Shown in pieces: positions 22,960 through 35,369 of a stretch of 64,000 bases of DNA. The notes under the pieces were generated by a model, which worked only from the letters and a program-made list of their open reading frames with translations, made no database searches and had not been told where the DNA came from. The stretch lies in assembly GCA_947179485.1 (NCBI GenBank), contig OX359245.1, positions 74,387,067 through 74,451,066 on the forward strand. The letters run 5' to 3'. Position 1 is the stretch's first letter; each line of letters begins with the position of its first letter. This DNA comes from Allacma fusca (taxonomy: Eukaryota > Arthropoda > Collembola > Symphypleona > Sminthuridae). Position numbers and translations under genes: made by a program.

Positions 22960-24333
22960 ATGTTGTCAGTCCAAGAGATCAAACTAAATTTATTTTATCT
23001 GAAATTGTATTCCAAGTTATGTCTACTCCCAGTAAATGTACATGAAAGAACAGCGAAGCTAACGACATGCAGATGGATTCGACGAGTCATTTGGAATTTA
23101 CTGTACGCTTGTTTCATTTGTCATACCATTTTTGTCAGCATGCGTTTTATGCAGTCTTTGACTCAGCCTAATTTTCTGGCCTCCCCGCATTTGTCATTTC
23201 ATTACTTTTTCACGTTTGGCTTCATACTAGCTGCATTTTGGTATGATGATTTGTTTGTGCGCTGGCCAGGAACCACTCTCACAATTTTCAATGAATTATT
23301 TTCGTCATCGGGTAAGGGGTAGAATTTTAACTCAAACTTTGAATTCGTATCTTATGACATCGTTTTGTCGGGAATAAATTTTTTCATTATTTTCGGAATG
23401 TGCATTATGGGGGGCAGCTAATATGCCTGTCCATTTTTTCGTTTTTGGTTAAATTTCAGAGAATAAGAATTTAAGCTGGAATGAATACACCCTTCAAGAG
23501 CTTTTTGCTATCGTTGTGCCAATTACTCCATGATTTCTGGTAACCGTGTACATTTGTGTTTATCTCCACGAGCCTAATTTACTCTTTCATTACTTCTCCC
23601 TCCTTAATTCTAAGCAACAGTCAAGACCCACGTTTTTCCTGGGGTGTTTAACACTTGAAGCAATATTTGGTGCACTTCTCCTGCCCATTTACATTTTCTC
23701 CTTTTTTGTACAATTGACGTTCTTCCTGAAAGCATTTTCTGTTTTTAAGGAACAACTGGGTTTAAAGAGGTGAGTACAAGTTTCCAAACAGAATAATTAT
23801 TTTAAATCAAAAATTGTGGCTTATCTCAATTTAAAAAAAATAATACATTTAGGATCCGCAAAGGAAGAGAATACATGGAATTGGTGGGAGCCGTGAAAGC
23901 TTGTCGGAGAATTCAAATTTTAACAGGATTATTTAACCATAACTTTGCGGGCGTCATATATGGCTTCAAACTACATAGCATTTGTGGTGGTGTCATAAAT
24001 GTTTTCTACGCTTGCCGACATTGGCACACGGACCCCATCATTGCAGGAATTAATTCTGGAATTGCTTTAGTCTGTGTAATCATATTTAATTTGATATACG
24101 ACAGCGCTTTTAGCGTTCCCAGCAAAATGCAGGAATTAAAGGAAGAGATACATTTGCAAGCAGTGCGCTTTAGAGGTGATCCCTTTTATAAGATGGTTCA
24201 AAGGGAATTGATATCCATTCCGAACGTAGGTGGTAAAGTAGGAAGTTTCCATTTGTTTGAGCGCATGTCGACTCCAAATATGATGGATTTCACGACCAGG
24301 AACGCTTTGTCGTTACTTATAACATTTAAATAG
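22960..24333 (+). pseudogene. Gustatory-type chemoreceptor, copy 1 (disabled)
   Basis: Three exons: 22960-23311 (ATG; GTAAGG donor), 23460-23769 and 23853-24333 (TAG), with phases 1 and 2 in agreement. The protein has several hydrophobic segments. The last exon shows the C-terminal helix and the signature GGKVGSFHLFERMSTPN followed by DFTTRN, seen in arthropod seven-transmembrane gustatory-like receptors, which act as ligand-gated channels in the sensory-neuron membrane. Two defects: an in-frame TGA at 23530-23532 in the second exon (the duplicate at 27 kb has AGT there), and about 90 residues that the 40-42 kb paralogue carries before the WNEYTLQE region are absent, with only a 148-bp intron in that place. 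The last exon is intact. Family call is by motif resemblance only. Confidence 0.72.
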
Positions 24334-24999
24334 AGTAAAGACTATCACTTATCATTTTTAGCTATAAAACTACAAACTGTAATCTCCTTCTGTTACCTTG
24401 CTCTCTCACTCCCAAAATTAAGCTAACTGGTTGTTAAACAAATATATATCACAATGTCTAGATGATAGGGGCTCAGCTCAAAAATATTCCGGAATAAAGA
24501 TTTAATTTTAAATTTTAATATGATTATTCAAATGAACATATTCATAGAATGGTCGTTACAGGAGTTCCATGCTGGGGGTTTCGTGCAAATTGGAGGTCCT
24601 AGAAGATCATTGCAATATTAGATAACGACATTCACAAATAACGATTCTCCAGATCAAGATAACAATTTTATGACGTAATGTTAATTAGAAATTAAGCAGT
24701 GCTTCCGTTCCTAGGTTCAGTTTGAATTCAATGAAATTCCTCTAAACAATGTCAACAACATGAGTAACCTACGCTACCTAAGGACGGTTTATCAACAAAT
24801 AGGTAAGCGCAGCTAATGGTTGCGAGAAAACCATTAACATTTTATAATATTTGCAGCAATGCAAATCCAGAAACTTATCTGAGCATTTTATGCAATTTTG
24901 TTTACCCTATTGAGATCAGGAGGGGTATTGCTGTTGTAGAGATAAAACTAATATAATCTTTTGCAGTACGTTTCCGAGATGATCGCATGGTCAAGTACA

Positions 25000-25960
25000 C
25001 TACGCGTATTTCGGCTCATGTTCAACTTGGGGTCATGTACATGTCCAGAATTTAAAGCACTTGAAGTTATCGGGTCATGGCCAGCCAAAAGCAGAACCTG
25101 AACACGATATTTTACTTCAAGTCATGTTACTGTTCAAGTAAAATATTTGGACTTGAACGTTAGTTATATTCGTGTTCAAGATTAATTTGCCAAATACTTG
25201 ACCACGAACTTGCTTTTTTCAAGTTCAAGTTCGCGTAATTACTTTCCCCACGATTTGCGCGGAAATTATACAAATTGCAAAACGTTTTTTTAAAACTTCT
25301 GCTACGTTTTATTTGTAAGCCCTGACGCAGAACATACAAGGAATGTCAGCCAGCAGCTTCGCCGTTGGTACATGCGATGGTATAGTTTACCCGAATAAAA
25401 CATTAATTAATTATTTAGAAGTAAAACTAAATTATGACATCTACTTTCGAAATGGTGTAAGAAACAATTCGCATAGTACTATGCCTTAAAGCGTGGCTCA
25501 AAATTTTAAAAAAGATTGCATGACATAGTGGGCAGAATGTGTCGCGAAAAAAATGCTTTATAAGATGCTTAATGAATTAAATTTGTAAAGCAGTTTTTGG
25601 GCTTGTGGTTGATTTTTTTAATCTGTATTTTTTAATTTGCTGATAATAAAATCATAAAATTGTCGATTTAATGTGACAAAATACATATTATTCCCTAATT
25701 TTTCTAATTCTTGAAGATTTATGTTCAGGTTCATGGTCAAGTCAAGTTCATGTTCGGGTTAGAAAAATGTACTGAACGCGCGTACTACACCAAGTTCAAG
25801 TTTTGGCAGAAAGTAATTGTGGTCATGAACTTGGTCCTGCAAGTATTTACTTGATCCTAAAATACCAAGTTCGGGTTTGATTATTATTGCATATTCACGT
25901 ACAAGTCATGTTCATTGCCGTATCCAGTAAAATACATGAACGGAAATCAACTCTGATATG
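25000..25960. repeat. CAAGTTCAAGTTCATG word-repeat region
   Basis: Two patches (about 25000-25250 and 25720-25955) are dense in AAGTTCA, GTTCATG, CATGAAC and CTTGAAC words; the stretch between is plain A+T-rich DNA. The arrangement (word-rich ends, plain centre) copies the bounded hAT-type elements, but ends and target duplication were not resolved. Confidence 0.55.
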
Positions 25961-26029
25961 TTTACAGGGTGTCCACATATTGTAATGATCCTAAATCTAT
26001 GGTTTGTCGATATTTAAATGCCTTGGGTA

Positions 26030-26775
26030 TTTTGACTGCGCGGTATTTTTTGCCAGCAGCAAGGCAAAAAAACAATTTATGCCTCCACATTGACCTTCAA
26101 AATAAATGCCGGGTAAAAAACGACAAAGTTTATGGCAAAAAAAATCAACTTTGGCAGGGCATGTTGAGATGCAGTATTGTGCCATGAAGAAATCAAGCCT
26201 GTTAAGTAGATTCAACAACAATTAATACGATTTCGTCGATTTCTTTTTCCACACGGAATCGTAAAAACGCTTCCAAATCTTGTAATCTTGATGTTTACGC
26301 ACGCTTCTCTCCTTCAACAGATTCTTAAATATTTAGCCTTATCAAAGTCTTACATTATGTAAATGGCTTTAGGTTTGACATTTGCACTGGGCACACTAAA
26401 TCAGTGCGTGACCATTGGCTTGACACCTAATGAGGTCAAGTGTATTTTTATTTTATTGATTGTAAAATGTTCCATTCCCTCTCTTTTTATGTATGTGATT
26501 TGGATTAGATACGTTTTGACATGCTACTACGTGCAAGTTTTACATAATTTAAAATCCACCATGGTCGGAGCAAGCACCAATGTTGGCGGAAATAGAGCGT
26601 TCCGTGAGAACCGCTTATTTATGCCATTTTTGCCAAGGCAAAATATATTATATGCCAATTCTGTCAGAATGACATCAAAAATCATTTTACGCCCATGTGA
26701 ATAAATGCCCTAAATGTCTGCCAGATTTGCCTGCCTCATTTGCCATTTACGCCATGGCAATTAAAAATCGACAAA
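26030..26775. repeat. TTTGCC/GGCAAA word-repeat region
   Basis: Patches at about 26030-26180 and 26590-26770 are rich in TTTTGCC, TATGCC, GGCAAA and ATGGCA words with a plain centre. Probable further member of the word-repeat class; boundaries unresolved. Confidence 0.5.
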
Positions 26776-27446
26776 GCCTACCTAAATCCCAAATATATTT
26801 CCACAAATCATCACAGACTGAATGCGGTTTGGTTCCATGACTTTACACGCCGCGCTTCCTTCACGTAATTAATTTTTTTTATAAATATTATTATTGAAAT
26901 TGTGAAATGACTGATATATTCAATATTACTACTATTTTTATTTTAATGAAATGTCAAATTATCAAATTTAATGGTAAGAGCATGTAAACTGTGCTGCGTA
27001 GTCTAAGTTCGTAGCCTGATGACTCCGTTTGATTCTGTGATTCTAAGTTATTGTCAAATAAAGACATACTTTCGTGATAATATATCTTCAAGCACAGACA
27101 AGCAAGGATCGCAGGATCAGTTATAACATGTTTCGATGTTAACGTTCCCAATTTTTGTTAGCATCTACATTTCTGAAAACAGGGTTTACAGCCAGGAACA
27201 CAAGGCAGTTTTAGCAAGGATTAAATTTCACACGCCCTTGGTAAAAAAATCATCTGTGATCAGCACGACGTGGTAAAGTTTAAACCCACAAAGTGAGTGG
27301 TAATCTTGATTAACGATAAAATAGAGTATTAGTAGAGTAGTTGTCAAAGACAATTTTTGTTGGTAGTGTAGTGGTAACTAGTGGCATTTACCCTGAATAA
27401 GTTTTTAGAGTAGTGAGTGTAGTGGAAAATTGAATGGTCACCTCTG
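26776..27446. other. No gene seen
   Basis: 27290-27440 carries GTAGTGG / AGTAGAGTAG words immediately before the breakpoint of the receptor duplication. Confidence 0.4.
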
Positions 27447-28495
27447 CCTGGAACCACTCTTACAATTTTCAATTATTTACTTCATCGGGTAAGGGGTAGA
27501 ATTCGAAATCAAACTTTGATTTGATATTTTATGACGTGGTTTCTCGGGGCTAAGGTTTTTTATTATTTCTTATATGCATTATGGGGCAGCTAATCAGCCT
27601 GTGCATTTTTGCGTTTTTGGATAAATTTCAGAATAAGAATTCGAACAGGAATCAATACACCCTTCAAGAGCTATCGTTGCATCAATTATTCCAAGTTTGC
27701 TGCTAACCGTGTACATTTGCGTTTACCTCCACGGGCCTAATTTACTCTTGCATTACTACTCCCTCCTGAATTCTAAGCAACAGTCAAGCCCCACATTTTT
27801 CCTGGCGTGTTTAACCCTTGAAGCAATCTTTGGCACCCTTCTTCTGCCCATTCACGGTTTCTGCATTTTTATACAACTGGCGTTCTTCCTGAAAATATTT
27901 TCAAAGTTGAAGGAACAACTTAGTTTAAAGAGGTAAGCACAAGGTTATAAGCAGAATTATTTATTTATTTAAAAATTGTCGCTAATCTCAAATTTAATAA
28001 ATACATACATGTAGGAACCGCAAAGGAAGAGAATACATAGAACTGGTGGGGGCCGTAAAAGCTTGTAGGAGAATTGAAGCTTTAACAGGATTATTTAACC
28101 ATAACTTAGCGGGCGTCACATTTGGTTTCAAACTACTTAGCATTAGTAGTGCTGTCATAAATTTATTCTACGCTTGCCGAAACTGGCACACGGACCCCAT
28201 CCTTGCAGGAATTAATGCTGGCATTGCCTTGGTCTGTGTAATTGTATTTAATTTTATGTACGACAGCGCTTTTAGCATTCCCAGCAAAATGAAGGAATTA
28301 AAGGAAGTGATACATTTGCAAGCAGTGCGCTTTAGAGGTGATCCCTTTTATAAGGTGGTTCAAAAGGAATTTATATCCATTCTGACTGTAGGTGTCAAAG
28401 TAGGAAATTTCGACTTTTTTGAGCGCATGCCGAATCCAATTATGATGGATTTTACGACCAGGAACGCTTTGCCGTTGATTATCATATTTAAATAA
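27447..28495 (+). pseudogene. Chemoreceptor copy 2, 5'-truncated duplicate
   Basis: Homologous to copy 1, but the match begins inside the end of the first exon (CTGGAACCACTCTTACAATTTTC), so no start or N-terminal membrane region exists. Remaining exons are about 27632-27932 and 28015-28495 (TAA). Relative to copy 1 the second exon lacks TTTTGCT (7 nt, just before the CTATCGTTG at about 27670), shifting the frame, and the acceptor has lost an AG, changing phase. The last exon is open, with VGVKVGNFDFFERMPNP in place of the ERMSTPN signature. A clear pseudogene. Confidence 0.8.
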
Positions 28496-28945
28496 AATAA
28501 AGACCATAACTAATCATTTTTAACTATAAAACTACAAATTGTAATCTCCTATGTTACCTTCTCTCTCACCCCCCGTCCGAAATTAAGCTAACTGATCGTT
28601 AAATAAATGTATCTGGCAATTGCTTGATAATACGGGCTCAGCCTGGAAAAAATCCGGAATAAGGATTTAATTTTAAATTTTAATCCGATCACTCAAATGT
28701 ACATATTCGTGGACAAGTCGTAACAGTAGTTGCATGCCGCGGGTTCCATGCAAATTGAAGGTCCTACAAGGTCATTACAATATTAGAACCTGACATTCAA
28801 AAATAGTGATTCTCAAGAAGAAGATACAAATTTTATGACGTAATTTTAATTAGGAATTATACAGTCCTTCCCTTCCTAGGTACATGATGACTACAATAAA
28901 AGTCCTCTAAACAATGTCCACATCGTGAGTAACCGCAAAACCTCA
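27447..28945. repeat. Segmental duplication of 23265-24780
   Basis: About 1.5 kb in direct orientation, offset near 4.18 kb, covering the receptor's last two exons, both introns and about 450 bp of 3' flank (shared words include TAATCTCC, GGGCTCAGC, TTTAATTTTAAATTTTAAT, CCTCTAAACAATGTC). Introns and flank have diverged moderately, so this is not an assembly duplicate. Confidence 0.8.
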
Positions 28946-29505
28946 ATACCATAATTTATCACGCGAAGCTTGGTTCACATCAATATCTACAAAAATCCTA
29001 TGTCCGTTAAATCAGCGCTGACGAACCCAGGGCATGATTCCTTTTTTTAGATGCACTGGCAGAACAACTTGGTTGATTGATTTTAAGTGGGGCGGAATAC
29101 GGAGTATTACTGAAAGGTTACCGTATAGGAAATATATATGTAGCTTTCTAGCGTGTCTAATAATTGTCGAAAAATACAGGACTGGTATTTATGCAGAACC
29201 TTAGAATGATTCTTGATTGAACGAAAACCTTGAGAGTCATATCTGCATAATGAATTTCAAAAAATAAATACCAGAGAAAAAGTTCATCAGTGCCACAAAT
29301 CACCGTTATTTCCTATATAGACTGTAACAGCTTGTTCTGACAGTAAGTAACTTGAAATAAATTCATCCTAGTATTTTCTTTCAACTGCTTCCTGTAAAAC
29401 AGAAAAGCTGGTGGAACTTCGTCCATTCACTCTATAAAGTTGCTAAAAAATACAACACGTTAAAAACTGCAACGAGTGACGAAAATAAATGACGTAAAAG
29501 TAAAC
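28946..29505. other. Intergenic, 5' flank of the secreted-protein gene
   Basis: No gene, and no promoter motif that could be supported. Confidence 0.4.
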
Positions 29506-31199
29506 ATGCAGACGGGGAGGATGTTCTTTATTTTGTTCTGGACTGGTTTTATTTTCCAACCTGCAGCTGTTTTTGGAAGCGAAAATCAGAAAAAAATTCC
29601 AATCGTAGCTGGGCTCCCCAATGACAACGAGATTTTGAGTAAGTAATCAAACCGGTGCTCATACTTATGTATCCATTTTAAAATAATTCCTCCGTCATTT
29701 AAATTGCAAGTATTACAACAAAAATATACATGTGTATGGATTTTTCCAATAATTAAAATCTGGTGAATTTGAATATTTAGGATTTTCTCCAGCTTGGCTC
29801 AATGAACTGGAAGAAAGCTACAGAATTGGCTTCGCAAAACAATTTCGGTCAATCCAATACAGGAACAGGTCAACGCCAATAAATTCCAACATTCCCGCTA
29901 GTCAGGAAAGCTGGTGTAGGAATGTGACTTTTTTGAGTGTGGAACAAAACAAGAGATTAATCCACAAATATGGCTACAACTCAGTCCTAAACTCTACAAT
30001 CAATGGTTTGTCTGGTTTGCTGTTCCAGGAATAACTTCAAGGTTAAAATAAATAGTGAATTGGTATACTAAAATGAAATGGATTTTTCACAGAAATGTTG
30101 GAAAACCCTAGAGCGTGGCTTTTCAACCAAGAAGACCATTCTGGTAATTTTCCTTTGCAACCATAATAAATGGCATCCTGTTTGGCATAAAATATTTCGG
30201 TTTAATATGCAAAGATTCTCCTGTATTGATTGTCATAATTGTTACGAACAATGGTTTTGTATGAGATCTCAATATTTTTAACCCGGAAGGGCGCAAATAA
30301 GTAATCTGAACTCTGCGACAATAGTCATATTTAGACATTTATTTTCAGGGAATATGGAAGACTACAAGTACTCAAATCGCTTACGTCGCGGAATGTGCTC
30401 AGATATAGAAAAATTGGAAGGCAGAGTGAAATCAGTACTTACGTTCGGAAAATGCATTCGATTGTTTGAAAAACAATATTGCAGAGGCTGGTCATTGGCA
30501 GTCTACCCGGGAGGCTCAAATTCTCACCGACTGGAACTTCCTCGACACGTGACAATGAAGGCGATTGGACCATGTCTGAAGGATGAGTTCTCCGCGGCTT
30601 CTTTGAATAAGACGATCCCATCATTTCTTGTTAAGGATCCGCAACTGCGCAGCTTTACCCCGGATCTGATTAGGATGTTTAACCCTGACGTTATTTTGGG
30701 AAAACGTAGACGTTTTCATAGAATTGTAGTACAAAATTTTCTGGCACAAAGACAGAGACCTGAAATAATTGAAGCAGATTTCAGTGCTTTTCGAACAGTA
30801 TCCGGTGAAAATGTCGTGGGGTTTGCGGATTTATACAAATCGATAAAAAGTAATGGCGATGTTCTCGGTTTCGCAATACCAAAGTATTTGGATGGACCAA
30901 CAAATGAAGCCTTTAATATTTTTCCCGCAAATATAACTTCCTTGATCAAATGGAATAAAATTCTATTGAAGAAATTCAGGATAAGAGGAGGATATTCCAG
31001 GGTTATTTGGCAGTTTGAATATGAGAACGAAATTACAACCAGGCCGCTACTCTTCTACTATTGGATATATCGCTTGCAAAGAGACGGTATAATTGAATAT
31101 GGACGAATTGACAACGGACATCAAAGAAAATTGAGACGTGATAGACCTTTCAGTCAAGTTCTTCCTAAATATGAGTACTTAGGTAAAAGAACAAACTAA
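29506..31199 (+). CDS. Secreted protein, crystallin-like plus nuclease-like regions
   Basis: Three exons: 29506-29638 (signal peptide, MFFILFWTGFIFQPAAVFG), 29781-30005 and 30349-31199, giving 402 residues with every splice junction in phase 1. The third exon opens with a stretch resembling a beta/gamma-crystallin Greek-key half (KCIRLFEKQYCRGWSLAVYP ... IGPC). It ends with a region recalling His-Me-finger DNA/RNA non-specific endonucleases: GDVLGFAIPKYLDGPTNEAF followed by NIFPANI and a WN...KF stretch. In active family members the equivalent of GF is GH, with the catalytic histidine; here it is phenylalanine, so catalysis is doubtful. Gene structure is well supported; both domain readings are inference from short motifs. 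Confidence 0.72.
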
Positions 31200-31451
31200 A
31201 ATGAATTAGATAAAATTCCCGAAAATTGTAATAGTTAAAAACCTATCTCTCAAAACCTATCCTCAAACCGATTGCGCCACTCAAAGCAAGCTGGGTACAT
31301 AATAAAATCACCGCGGCTTACCATTTGTTACCCAATATCCCCCCAATCTTCCAATAAAAATGTTTCGGGCAAATATCACAACGATGGCAAGCAGAAAACA
31401 GAAATATTTTCCTAATCAATGAAATATCTCTTTGCAAAACTGATTTTACAG

Positions 31452-32380
31452 GAAATACTAGGATGAACTTAACGGAAGTACTAATGCATCATAGGATTTC
31501 ACAAATAATTGAATCCTTCTCCGGCAATGAATCCAAACGAAACTTCAATCAACAAGCAGAAACTCCGCTACCCAGTTTACGTCGATGTAAACATTTAAGC
31601 ATAATTGACCAACATTTAAAGGAAAATACCACAGAGACATCTCAATTCACTTCAATGACTGCCTTTATTCAAGGTCATCAAGTAATTCAATATTCGATGT
31701 CTTCATACATTGTAAATTGTGTTTTTACAAAACGTATGAGCTTTAATATTTCAGTCCAATGTAGGCTGACCCCAAGGATTAAACTTAATCGAAAAGTAAA
31801 GACATCACTTCTAACCATTTCAAATATCGGAACTTTTAGTAACATTTATGATTTTGCTTACGGAATACAATCATGTATTTATTGCTTGCGTCGTTGCATC
31901 GTTTAATTATTTCTATAAAAATTTGATTGTCTGACAATTACAGGGGATTTTGAGGACTACCATTTTGGAAAAGCACACAAATACAACGGCTGTTACAACA
32001 TAATTCCAAAAAGTTACAAATATATATGGGAAATTAAATCCGCAACAACCTTTCTCAAATGCATTCGATTGTTCGAAGATTTGCAGTGTTTAGGATTGTC
32101 GTTGGCGATTTATGGAACGAGTGGCAATTCATATCAAGAAATAGACAGGTTCTTGCCAAGCGTTAAATCTGTGGGGCCTTGTCTTGAAGATGAATTTAAC
32201 AACGCATCCTTCAATGGGAAAGAACAAGTTGTCAAACATCCCGATTCAAGAACCCAGTTTCCAGACCTTGTTCAATTTTCACCTTTCTCCAGATCGGATC
32301 AAATCTGGGTGAAAACGAATGATTTATGTACTTCTGAAGCATCGAAAAATTATTCGCGTACTCTTCACAGCTTTTATTAA
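31452..32380 (+). CDS. Second cassette of the crystallin-like secreted family, no leader exon
   Basis: Two exons, 31452-31673 and 31944-32380, paralogous to the last two exons of the upstream gene: CKHLSIIDQ against CRNVTFLSVEQ, and FLKCIRLFEDLQCLGLSLAI then KSVGPCLEDEFNNASF against the same block upstream. It stops before the nuclease-like region. The 252 bp separating it from the upstream stop contain no signal-peptide exon. Its first exon accepts a phase-1 junction, exactly what the leader exon at 29506-29638 offers. It is therefore an alternatively spliced second body of one gene, or a decapitated duplicate. The donor at 31674 (GTCATC) is weak. Confidence 0.55.
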
Positions 32381-32849
32381 TGTTTCTATTCTCAGCTATA
32401 GAACATGTATCGCAGTGTTGGATTTATTAGGGGCTGGGAAAACGTATGTAGTTGTAGCTCTTATTAATATCCTGGAATAAATCATTTACAGAGGCCAGAG
32501 AAAGATTGGAGCAATTTTCTAATTTATTTTTTCCGCATCAAATTCTTATCCGTTTGAACAATGTAGCTCATTCTCCAAGAAATTTGTACTGGGACAACGG
32601 TAGCGGTTGCTCAGAATTGCTGACCCCCGTCGCATGGGTCGTTTTTTGTCAATATCTCTGAAACACATTTTGGATTTGCTGAATATTGAGTCTCCAGAAG
32701 GAATTCGTCAATGATTTCGAGAATTCCTACTGAAAAAAGCAATAAATTTCATATGTACATTGACACTTACTTACAATTATCGGATATGGTTTCCTTATTC
32801 TAACGAAGTGTGTGTCAGGTGGTATTTCTCACATAGCCACATACAACAT
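32381..32849. other. Intergenic
   Basis: Between the secreted-family cassette and the transposon end; nothing recognised. Confidence 0.4.
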
Positions 32850-35369
32850 ATCCCAAGTAACAATTTCGAATTGGGCCGAAGTCGGCCCAACCTTAACAAC
32901 GCCGTGTTGGCTTGTGTTCCGGTTTTGTCACAGAGGCCAACGCAGTGCCGCTAAACGCTGGATTGTTGCATATACAACACGAATCCGAGTGTGATAGGAG
33001 GTTACACACAGCCGATAGAAATCCGACTCATTTACGAAATGCAAAATGCCAACTCTGTTACAGCTGTAAAACTTACGTTATCCATGCTGCTTACGAGTGA
33101 AATAATGCAATGGCTTGATGAAATGCATGCAGCAATTACTCCAAAAATTCTTTGTTCATATTTAATATTTATTCAATGAAACGACATTCTCATTTTGTTA
33201 ACAATATATTTTCGATAAGACTATTCCCGTATTACCGTATTTATAATAATTGACAGTGGAAAGCATAGAAATTTATTATTATTGTAAGGAATAAGAACAC
33301 ATTTTTGAGCAAGCATGAAGGTTTGATAGAATGAGATTCGGCCAGGTGTTCATATTTGGAAAGCAAAATTCCCAATTTAGTTCTATCAAACAGGTACAAA
33401 GGATTTCTCTCAAAGCATGTGATCTCTTTAACAAACAGAACCGTATTTTTAACATCGCCTGAATATAATGTGACAAAGGTTTGTATACAACTCACCAATT
33501 ACAATTATATGAATTGGACAGGATGAAAATGAATCTTTCCCATTTGCTCCGTTGTAATTTATATGAACACCAATTGGCGACCAAAGAGTTTTGCCAAAAT
33601 AGACCGAGTGACTTTTCCCACCGTTATGCCACCAACAGCTCCGAAGAAAAATTTATAGTACAAAATTGATTTAAATATTAAAAGTAATTCTTATTTGAAG
33701 TTGAAGACGAAGTGTGTGTATATATTAAATTATATCACTAACCACCACCTTTGCGTTCTGATCTTGGACAGTCCATTTACAGAAATGCTCAAGTTCCTCC
33801 TAGCTTGTTCTACAAGGAAATGAGTTTCAGTAGCTCAGCCAAAATTGACTGATCGTAAGTACAACTAGATGACGGCGCGACTTGCCGGATCTCTCCTTAA
33901 TTGTGACGAGGTGCTCAACCACAGTCTTCCGAATCTCTGTAATGAAATTATTGTGTCTCAATATTGAATTAGTATTTTAGTTCAGTAGTCCTTAATGAAA
34001 CTATTAATTCAACTACAGCAAATGTAATTACCTTGAATCTCTTTGTGCAAACTTTGAACTTTAGGATTTTCTAAAGAAGATTGATTAATCGAAGAACCAA
34101 ATTGACTTCCGGATCCCAAATGTATCGTTATATTTCCTTCGTCAGATTCACCCTCTAAACTATCTCCAGCCTCTGATATTCAACCTTTATAAAGGTTGAA
34201 CAACTACAAACAACCCTGTCACCGCAGTTTAAGAAAATATATTATTTTAAATCTAATTATTTTCAAGTTTAAATATTAAAACATTTATTAGGAACTGAGT
34301 TCATCATATATAGCATACCGTCAGTTAAATTGTGCGGTGGAACCACAAAATCTGAAGATGATGCTGCTTGTGGTGGCCCGATACCTTGAATGACCTCGGC
34401 AATAAAATTGGACCCACTTTCAAATTCCAGCGTCGTACGGGGTCTTGAAGTACACTTTTGAATAGGCTCATCTTCATCTGTAGTTTCTAAATCCGAAGTA
34501 TATTCTGCATTCGCTCGAACTTAAAGTGCCCGATGATAGTTCGCTTTAAACATAAAAAATATTATTAACAACACCGTATTTGTTTCCCCAAAATTATTTC
34601 ATGCGTAACATCTTACAAGTAAAAGGAGTATAATTAATGTTTGGATTAATTGTAAGAAAATAAAACATTTAAAATTAATAACGATCTTCACAGCATCGAG
34701 GAAACAACTTTAATCTTTACAAAACCTGCGATTCTTATATTGTATCTAAATTATTTAATCAAGTAGTACTCAATTGTTTGATTATATTACCTGTTGTTCT
34801 CAAACGTCTGACTGCAAAGGAGATCCAATTATCCTTATTCGGTTGTGTGCATTTTTTAACAGCCATTTTTGGCCCTTGAATGTTGGCCACCAGCATTTAC
34901 TGTTGTTTTCAAAAAGCTAATTTTTTCCGACAACTTCAACAGATTTATCCTTGAAGAACTCAACTACCGAATATTTATATTCCATTGTAGAGATGATGGG
35001 GTGGTTTAACGAAATGATTGATTCCTATACAAGAGTTATATTTTATACGGGCACGTTCTCTCAGTGCTGGATCTAAATGGCGGGGTTGTGTTGCTACAAA
35101 ATAAAATGCATGCATTGTCGTATCCATTGTCGTGGTCGCGCCTTTCTTATTGATCTGTCGAACTGGCCTCGGAAATGAAACGGTCAATCCGCAGTGAATC
35201 GGGGGCAATAAGATATTGAAATGGAAAGTATCCAACAGCAACATGCTTGCATCCATCTAATAGCCAGCTAGCATTTTGTGTTGGGTTCGATAGGTGCATG
35301 TACCCGACTCATACCCGATACATCCGAGGGTGATCCAACAGAAATCCGAACAAAATTGTTACTTGGGAT
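32850..35369. mobile_element. DNA transposon with 17-bp terminal inverted repeats
   Basis: ATCCCAAGTAACAATTT (32850-32866) recurs as its exact reverse complement at 35353-35369. Between them lies a single spliced gene on the minus strand, now decayed. Both sub-terminal zones are rich in CCGA / GTCGG words. No flanking direct repeat could be defined, so the superfamily is unknown. Confidence 0.75.
33482..34866 (-). pseudogene. Transposon-borne multi-exon gene, DUF4806-like 3' end
   Basis: Four exons with consistent phase 1: 34866-34791 (MAVKKCTQPNKDNWISFAVR), 34519-34319 (acidic linker, TSDLETTDEDEP), 34172-34032 (low-complexity serine/acidic) and 33936-about 33863 (EIRKTVVEHLVTIKE). A further stretch at about 33660-33482 reads GAVGGITVGKVTRSILAKLF, like the conserved core of the DUF4806 domain common in arthropod repeat-associated proteins. 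It is interrupted by TAA codons just after GRQLVFI and again after HFHPVQFI. The gene sits inside the inverted-repeat element and is probably its own cargo or accessory gene. The name DUF4806 is a resemblance, not a demonstrated match. Confidence 0.55.
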
